NCBI GenBank assembly: GCA_024638965.1
Contig: JAHEJI010000025.1
Location: 1-41,246, forward strand
Reading direction: 5' to 3'
Source of the DNA: Planctomycetaceae bacterium
GTDB taxonomy: Bacteria; Planctomycetota; Planctomycetia; Pirellulales; Pirellulaceae
Length of the DNA: 41,246 nt
In this document: positions 35,633-41,246 of the stretch, piece by piece
Layout of the letters: each line of letters begins with the position of its first letter
How positions within the stretch are numbered: the stretch's first letter is position 1
Notes under the pieces: model-generated
What the model saw: only the letters and a program-made list of their open reading frames with translations
Told to the model about the DNA's origin: nothing
The model's database searches: none
Made by a program: the position numbers and the translations under genes

Positions 35633-36934
35633 CTATCGAACGATGGTTTTCCATCCAAAGGGTTGTGACCAGGCCTGTTCCTTTTGGCCTGGAAACGAGG
35701 GGTCTGCGTGATCACGACTGGACGTCACGACCGCTCGGACAAAAAGTTCATCTCCGATAAGCTGATAGCTCGGTTCAAGCGACGTTGAGGTCGCCAGGAC
35801 CGCGCCAACGTCTTTTGAATAGACACGAGTTGCGCGAATCGGGTTGCTCTTGGAATCAAGTTGCACGACTGATCGTCTGGCATAATTCGACTTCGTGCCA
35901 ATAAACTGTGTCGAATATGTCGCTCCTGCTTGAGATTTGATTTTTAACGACAACGTATTTCGCTGCTGGTCGAAGTGGATCGATTGAAGTTCGATACCGC
36001 TCGAACTGTAAAAATCACCCTGATTCATCGCTTCAATGAGCGACCGCGGATCGAGTTTTTCTGTCCGAACCATCACCCACCCGCGACCTGTGTGGCTTCC
36101 GGGACGACCGTGATAGTTGTGACTATCGTCGGTTGCCAAGCCAAACATTGGTTTGGCTTTGAACTGATCAAGGCGTATTGTGTTGACGATGTCCCACATT
36201 TTTTCTACGCCGGGCCGAGTCTCGTCGCCAAGATGATTTACGCTGGGGTGACCGTTATACACCTCGAAGAAGCGTTCATTGGTAACTCCTGCCAATTCCT
36301 CGGCAGTAACTGCCCATCCAAAATTCGGATGATTCAGGTGGACCAGGATCGGTTCGCCATTTTGCCTCGCTTGTTCCTCGGCGGCCCGGAGATTGTTGTT
36401 GATCGCTTCTGGAACGGTTGCGGCACCCATTGGTGAAATCATCGCGCTCAAATTGGTCGCGTTCAAGTGAACCGGAACCTCTTGAGAGCGGTCGCTTATC
36501 TCTTCGCCTTCGATCAGCAAGAACTTGCCTGGAGCTTCGAGTTTTTCTCGAAATTCATTAAGCGGCTTCAATCGTACCTGTCTTTCACCTTTTACCGAAT
36601 TCGGCTTCTCGCGCGTCTCAACCCAATTTTGCCCAAATGCCGAGCGGTATTTTTCCATCGCAACGCCACCGCCGCGCTCTTCGATTGTGGATAGATCCAT
36701 CCAACGTTGTCCTTGACTCAAGACGTTGTGATCCGTCAGCGCAAGAAAATGATAGCCGTGGTCGAGATACCACTTGGCGATCATTTCCGGAAAGTCGTTT
36801 CCATCGCTCCACAGCGAATGAGTATGCAGGTTGCCGCGCCACCAGCGAGTGTCGTCCTCCTGGCACCAACCGGTACAGAAGCCCAACCAGAAGAAAACTG
36901 CAAACGAAACGACAAACTCGAAAGATATCTTCAA
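35633..36934 (-). CDS. Secreted PHP-domain metallohydrolase (CehA/McbA-like)
   Basis: The 433-residue protein has an N-terminal signal peptide (hydrophobic residues 4-22). A PHP domain follows with GNLHTHSLWSDG (H37, H39, D44), LTDHN (D68, H69), a glutamate-rich segment LLIEGEEIS, LVHLNHPNFGW and GLATDDSHNYHG, which together supply the usual metal ligands. Secreted planctomycete proteins of this CehA/McbA-like group are probably phosphoesterases or related hydrolases acting outside the cytoplasm; the substrate is unknown. ATG 36934 begins the signal peptide. It lies between the giant proteases and the M50/HlyD genes on the same strand, 271 bp from the latter, so it is probably transcribed alone. 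Confidence 0.82.
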   Translation of the reverse strand: MKISFEFVVSFAVFFWLGFCTGWCQEDDTRWWRGNLHTHSLWSDGNDFPEMIAKWYLDHGYHFLALTDHNVLSQGQRWMDLSTIEERGGGVAMEKYRSAFGQNWVETREKPNSVKGERQVRLKPLNEFREKLEAPGKFLLIEGEEISDRSQEVPVHLNATNLSAMISPMGAATVPEAINNNLRAAEEQARQNGEPILVHLNHPNFGWAVTAEELAGVTNERFFEVYNGHPSVNHLGDETRPGVEKMWDIVNTIRLDQFKAKPMFGLATDDSHNYHGRPGSHTGRGWVMVRTEKLDPRSLIEAMNQGDFYSSSGIELQSIHFDQQRNTLSLKIKSQAGATYSTQFIGTKSNYARRSVVQLDSKSNPIRATRVYSKDVGAVLATSTSLEPSYQLIGDELFVRAVVTSSRDHADPSFPGQKEQAWSQPFGWKTIVR

Positions 36935-37205
36935 AATAGCTCCAGAAATTCCGGCAATTTGTCACCCTGGATACAGACAATTTAAGATGCTGGTTCAATC
37001 CGTATGAACTCATGCTAAATCAGTCAATCATCTGATTCTAGGCCGCTGTGAGAGAGATTCTGAAACGGAGAATTGTTTTTGCTCCGTACTCTGGAGTTAT
37101 CCCTTAAATGCTCATCGTTCTGTTCCCTTGATTGTTCCACCAGGATTCAAAACGGGATGTTCAACTCAAGTATCGGCGAGCAATACTGAAATGGCAAACA
37201 AACAA
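36935..37205. other. Spacer between PHP gene and M50-HlyD gene
   Basis: These 271 bp should hold the PHP gene promoter. No hairpin with a T-run, no clear promoter and no gene were identified. Confidence 0.4.
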
Positions 37206-39422
37206 TCAAAAGGCCGCGGTAAGTGTGGCTTGTTCGAGTTTGTTTTTGAACCAATCGGCGACTGCAAGATAGAGGTAGCTGCCGAGCGATTGTCGGTGCG
37301 TTGAGAAAAACGCCCGCCCCCTCTGTCCCGATTGAAGCTGATTGGCAAGCTCCGTCGAAACCGCCAAATTCGCGGTGAATCGAGGCGAAAGTAGTTCGAC
37401 TGCTTCGCTGGTCTGTTGACTGGGATCGCTGGCTTGGCGAACAGGCAAGGGACCACCCGCATGCGCACAGAGCGTTGGATGCGTCGGCTTTTCATTTGCC
37501 CGAGGGTTGATTCGAACCAGTTCCGATTGAAATACCTTGGTCCCGGGAAACGCGACCCGCAGCAGCTCGCCTTCGTTGCCTTTGATGGATTCCAGATCAG
37601 CTTGATCAATCGATACGACGATTTCCTTTGTTTGACGCTGTGCGATATTCAGGATTTGATCACCCCGATGAACAAAGTCGCCGATCTGGTTGTGCAGATT
37701 ACGTTGAAATACAAACCCGTCAAAAGGCGCCTCGATTACCAGGCCTTGGACTTGTCCTTCTTTTTCTGCCAGTTGTAGCAGCAGACCTTCACGTTTTTTC
37801 TGCTCAGCCTGTGCCAACGCGGTTTCGTCGGTCTTTTGATAGATCCGCGTTTGAATGGCGGCTTCTTCCGCCTGAAGTTGCAATTCCAACCGTTCCGATT
37901 CCAACTCAGGATTCTCAAGTTTGATCAGAATGTCACCTTGAGCAACGCTTTGGCCGTCGCGAATCAATATCTCTTTGACAAATCCGTCCGCAAGGGCGCG
38001 AAGCGGTAACTCATCTTTAAATTGGACGATCGCCGGTGCAGATTTCGCTGCCGGGCCTCGCAGGACCGTAAAAAGACTGAGCGACATCAAAACAATAACC
38101 AGTCCACTAATGCACATTCTTTTGTAATTCGGTTGCTGCGTCGCTTTGGGACCAAAAATGCTGTTAAGTTGTTTGAAAATTGGCAGGCCGAACCAGAGCC
38201 CAACACCCACCAGGGCCAAGATGATTCCTGCGCCGTGGAAGATCACACTGGAACCGATGATCAAACTTAAGCTGATTAAAATTTTCCAAAAGAACGCCAT
38301 GGTTCCATAGACAGCCACTCGAAGTTTTTCTTTGGAATGGCAAATATTTGGAGTCGGCAATGTTCCGAAAACAGTGGTCTTGAGAAGATCACCAAACCAC
38401 TTGGTTCCCTTCGGATACAGATTGGGAACTTTTAGAACATCGGATAAGATATAGTATCCATCAAATCGCATTAACGGATTTGCGTTGAACAAGATCGTCG
38501 ATACGCTTGCCGTTATAAAGATGTTGAAGCAAACGTCAGCAACGACACCCGGGTTGATGTTGGCCCATACGATAATCGCCACAAACGAAAGAAACAATTC
38601 GACATACATTCCGGCCGCTGCGACAAATATCCTTTGCCACCGATTTGGAAACCTCCATGACGAGGTTACATTAACGAACGCCATTGGCGTGAACAACAGG
38701 ATCAAAACACCTGCATCGGGAACTTCACCACCGTATTTGCGACAAGCGATACCATGGGCTGCTTCGTGAATGAGCTTTAAGACAGTCCAAACGATTAGCA
38801 GCCAAATCCATCTTCCGCCGGCCAGAACTCCAACCGAGGCGTCACCAATGGCATCCCACTTGGTATAGATGATCTTCAGTGCAATCAGCGCCGTGATCGC
38901 CCAAATGACAAATGAGGACTTGTGGAACAACCACTGAGTGTACGGTTGAATCGCTTGCAGTGCTCTGTTCGGATTGAACAAACGCAATTTAAAACAGATT
39001 GGATTGAGCAATCCCAGCAATTGTTGGTTCGAAATCGCTTGTGCTTGCAAGTTCAGTCGTTTGAGGTTGTCCATCTCCTGGCCAATCACAAGATTGGACG
39101 TGACCAACCATTGACAAATTGCCTTTGCTTTTTCGTCGTCGATCAAACCTGGATGACTCTTGCCAAGATTTTCGACGACTTCAGCGATGGTGGATTTGCC
39201 GTTGAGGGAAGCAATGAAACGATATTCGTCTTGTCCAACCTGGAAAAATTTGCTGCGAACTGGATCTTCGATGATCACAAATGTTTCGCCGGACTGGTTT
39301 CTGACGTCAAATCGCAACTCCGGGCGAAGACTCAGATGTGTGTTAAGCCATTGAACACCAGGATCTTGCGGGACTGGCATTGCGTCGTCGGTTGGGTTTT
39401 GCGGAGGAATTTCGTTGGACAT
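37206..39422 (-). CDS. Peptidase M50 (site-2-protease-like)-HlyD fusion membrane protein
   Basis: The 738-residue protein combines two systems. The N-terminal 120 residues include a PqqD-like winged-helix segment (DEYRFIASLNGKSTIAEVVE). Next comes a membrane domain with the M50 zinc site HEAAH (219-223) and the third ligand in NPLMRFDGYY (D321), flanked by many hydrophobic helices. The C-terminal part (about 450-738) is an HlyD/RND-adaptor module: a barrel-sandwich half (LADGFVKEILIRDGQSVAQGD), a helical coil and the second half (IEAPFDGFVFQ). The membrane protease should cut within or near the bilayer, and the adaptor arm should reach into the periplasm. It starts 4 bp after the stop of the GAF-HlyD gene (TAAGGCGATG), so translation is coupled. 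No cognate ABC or RND pump is present in the window. Confidence 0.88.
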   Translation of the reverse strand: MSNEIPPQNPTDDAMPVPQDPGVQWLNTHLSLRPELRFDVRNQSGETFVIIEDPVRSKFFQVGQDEYRFIASLNGKSTIAEVVENLGKSHPGLIDDEKAKAICQWLVTSNLVIGQEMDNLKRLNLQAQAISNQQLLGLLNPICFKLRLFNPNRALQAIQPYTQWLFHKSSFVIWAITALIALKIIYTKWDAIGDASVGVLAGGRWIWLLIVWTVLKLIHEAAHGIACRKYGGEVPDAGVLILLFTPMAFVNVTSSWRFPNRWQRIFVAAAGMYVELFLSFVAIIVWANINPGVVADVCFNIFITASVSTILFNANPLMRFDGYYILSDVLKVPNLYPKGTKWFGDLLKTTVFGTLPTPNICHSKEKLRVAVYGTMAFFWKILISLSLIIGSSVIFHGAGIILALVGVGLWFGLPIFKQLNSIFGPKATQQPNYKRMCISGLVIVLMSLSLFTVLRGPAAKSAPAIVQFKDELPLRALADGFVKEILIRDGQSVAQGDILIKLENPELESERLELQLQAEEAAIQTRIYQKTDETALAQAEQKKREGLLLQLAEKEGQVQGLVIEAPFDGFVFQRNLHNQIGDFVHRGDQILNIAQRQTKEIVVSIDQADLESIKGNEGELLRVAFPGTKVFQSELVRINPRANEKPTHPTLCAHAGGPLPVRQASDPSQQTSEAVELLSPRFTANLAVSTELANQLQSGQRGRAFFSTHRQSLGSYLYLAVADWFKNKLEQATLTAAF

Positions 39423-39426
39423 CGCC

Positions 39427-41246
39427 TTACCAAATCATCCAGTAACGGACCGATTCCCAAGCTTGGTGAAACAGGTTCCACCCAATTGGATGAGCGCTGG
39501 AACGTACTTTAGCAGAACCTTTGAGACCCGGACGCAACAAAAGTTCGTCGTTACTTAGTTCCACTTGTGCTACAAACACACTTTCATCGTTAACGATTTC
39601 GGTTCGTGGATGAATATTTTGGATTTCACCGTGCCAACTTTTGAATGGAAACGCGTTGAGTTTTATTGCCACGTTCATACCTGCTGCCACATGCGGAATT
39701 TCGGACTCAGGGATCGCGACTTCCGCCAGCATTTGATCTAGTGGTCCAACTTCAAAGAGCGTCTGCCCCAATTCAAGGGGGGCACCTTCGACCTTTTCGA
39801 GGTCACCACTAACGATTATTCCATCAATCGGGCTACGGATTTCCAGGTTAACGACCTGTTGTTCGAGCAGATCAATTTTTGATTGCAGTCGATTCATTTC
39901 GCTGCGCGCAATCTGCGAAGTCGCATAGTCGGATTTGGCCAGGGCAGAATCGCAGCGTTTCTTTGCACCTTCATATTCGGCCTTTAAGCCGGCGAGTTCG
40001 ATTCGGACTTGCCGACCATCCATGATTGCAAGGACCTGACCTCGTGTTACGACATCACCATGTTCGACGAGGGTTTTTTCGAGGATACCTGCGTAGGGCG
40101 CTGCGATGAAACGTCGCATCACAGGTTGGACTTCGCAATCGCAGGCGACACGATACGGCCACGGAATACAAAGGGTAATGAATAGCAGACCCATGGCGAT
40201 CAAGGCGGGCTTCGTCCACGATGCTTGTTTTAGTTTTTGAAGTTGTGATTTTGCGAGATCATAAATGCTTCGATTGGCGCGCAAAACGATTTCTAAATGC
40301 CCCGTAATCATTTTTGCCATTCGCGCAAGATATTCGGGGAATCCCGGTTGGTTGATTCGCTGTTCCGAAATGGCGACCAGGATCGCGCCAAGTATTTTTC
40401 CATCTTCGTTAGTCAACGGAATGTTGATACAGCCTGGTAAGCGATTGGCCTTACAATAATGTTCCAGGGGCAATAACGGTGCTTCGGGCTCGCCATCCGT
40501 GTTTGGGTAAACGAGCATTTTGTTTTCGACGATGGCCTGGTTGCAGGCGTGTTTGATCAGCTTGTTTGATTCGGCTTCAACTTCAATTCGCTCGACGTCA
40601 GAGATGGCCGTTAGCTCGCCTTGTGCTCCGTTCAGGCAGAAGCAAATTGCAACTTGTTCGGATGAGCAGAGCCGACGGAGATGGTTGACGATTGCCATTG
40701 ACGCCTGACGAACGTCTGTCGTCTGGTCAAGACTTTGGACGAGCGACAAGGCATCATTGAGACTGCGAGTTTTGGTGTCTGCCTGTTCCAGCTGTCTTTG
40801 CTGAAACCAGTTTGTGAACGACTGGCCGACCATTCCCATCAGCCATTGCTGACGCACTAACGTTTGTTTCTTAACCGAAAAACAGGCAGCGACGACGTAT
40901 TCCGCATTGTTGTCGATGATGATTGGAGCAACAATAATCTGGTATTGCGGGAATTTTTCGACTGAACTGCTACAGACGGCGTTAGTCGTCGTCGCGTGTT
41001 TGATGAGTTTTCGGCATTCGTTTTCCACCAGTGGCCAGACGGCATTGGCGTTGTCGTCGGAAATTGCGTGTATCTGCGAATAGTTTCCGTCTTCATCGCT
41101 TTTCGAAGTCCAAAGCGCGAGGTTGTCGGAATGTTCCGAAACAATGGCGGCAACAGCCTTGAGATAGCCGTCCACGGTGCGTTCTGAACCCGCAGCACGA
41201 GCAAACTGCTGGTAGATGCCCAAATGCTCGTAGTTGGTGGATGCCA
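39427..41246 (-). CDS. GAF domain-HlyD adaptor fusion protein (5' end cut by window edge)
   Basis: At least 606 residues are visible. The frame runs open through the right edge, so the true start lies outside; the TTG at 41223 is only an internal candidate. The N-terminal half contains one clear GAF-like sensory domain (about 150-320 from that TTG) and probably another before it. A single membrane helix follows (about 338-358, ALIAMGLLFITLCIPWPYRV). The C-terminal part is an HlyD adaptor: PYAGILEKTLVEHGDVVTRGQ, a coiled-coil hairpin and IRSPIDGIIVSGD. The cytoplasmic sensor is thus joined through the membrane to a periplasmic adaptor. It is translationally coupled to the M50-HlyD gene downstream, so the two products probably form one complex. 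Confidence 0.87.
   Translation of the reverse strand, partial: ASTNYEHLGIYQQFARAAGSERTVDGYLKAVAAIVSEHSDNLALWTSKSDEDGNYSQIHAISDDNANAVWPLVENECRKLIKHATTTNAVCSSSVEKFPQYQIIVAPIIIDNNAEYVVAACFSVKKQTLVRQQWLMGMVGQSFTNWFQQRQLEQADTKTRSLNDALSLVQSLDQTTDVRQASMAIVNHLRRLCSSEQVAICFCLNGAQGELTAISDVERIEVEAESNKLIKHACNQAIVENKMLVYPNTDGEPEAPLLPLEHYCKANRLPGCINIPLTNEDGKILGAILVAISEQRINQPGFPEYLARMAKMITGHLEIVLRANRSIYDLAKSQLQKLKQASWTKPALIAMGLLFITLCIPWPYRVACDCEVQPVMRRFIAAPYAGILEKTLVEHGDVVTRGQVLAIMDGRQVRIELAGLKAEYEGAKKRCDSALAKSDYATSQIARSEMNRLQSKIDLLEQQVVNLEIRSPIDGIIVSGDLEKVEGAPLELGQTLFEVGPLDQMLAEVAIPESEIPHVAAGMNVAIKLNAFPFKSWHGEIQNIHPRTEIVNDESVFVAQVELSNDELLLRPGLKGSAKVRSSAHPIGWNLFHQAWESVRYWMIW

Noticed and set aside
1..41246. 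CRISPR array, tRNA or rRNA genes, insertion sequences, prophage
   Set aside because: No regularly spaced repeats, no tRNA T-loop signatures in the gaps, and no transposase, integrase or phage structural gene was recognised.

Overview
The window looks like a piece of a Planctomycetota chromosome, most likely a Pirellulales-type marine lineage. This is inferred from protein content, not from a marker gene. The signs are two very large secreted metalloproteases with an N-terminal LEPR-x-LL motif, a DUF5117-type zinc metalloprotease, a Tat-exported squalene-cyclase-like repeat protein, a cysteine-rich secreted protein of a family I associate with planctomycetes, and HlyD proteins fused to peptidase M50 or GAF domains. 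No rRNA, tRNA, CRISPR array, insertion sequence or prophage was seen.

Layout. 1-1.1 kb: a divergent RNase HII-like protein (+). 1.2-5.8 kb: a minus-strand operon (Tat-exported repeat protein, EI24/CysZ-like membrane protein, zinc metalloprotease), separated from the first gene by a long palindrome. 6.2-9.1 kb: transketolase (+) converging on an AlkD-like DNA glycosylase (-). 9.3-13.5 kb: Tad-type secretion genes (CpaF ATPase, TadB, TadC), then a cysteine-rich secreted protein closed by a strong terminator. 13.6-16.3 kb: a small coiled-coil protein, TruB and a PLP decarboxylase (+). 16.5-16.8 kb: a small cysteine-rich protein (-) with an 18-bp tandem duplication across its start. 17.3-22.8 kb: a compact minus-strand run (conserved hypothetical, M24 peptidase, DUF2461 protein, RluA-type pseudouridine synthase, QTMAN/GTDC1-like glycosyltransferase, sulfotransferase). 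22.9-25.7 kb: an SLC12-like transporter and a ClbS/DfsB-family protein. 25.9-35.2 kb: two tandem paralogous M4 metalloproteases of about 1500 residues, each with its own promoter-like site and terminator. 35.6-41.2 kb: a PHP-domain metallohydrolase, an M50-HlyD fusion, and a GAF-HlyD fusion cut by the right edge.

The most interesting part is 25.9-41.2 kb. Two giant exported proteases sharing the LEPR motif lie next to a two-gene envelope system. That system combines a membrane-embedded protease (M50) with two adaptor (HlyD) modules and a GAF sensor. I infer, without proof, that the pair exports or processes LEPR-type proteins or senses envelope state. Elsewhere the genes are mostly housekeeping: carbon metabolism, DNA repair, RNA modification and transport. 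Several start codons were moved from the longest possible frame on the basis of Shine-Dalgarno sites, signal peptides or terminators, as noted in each entry.
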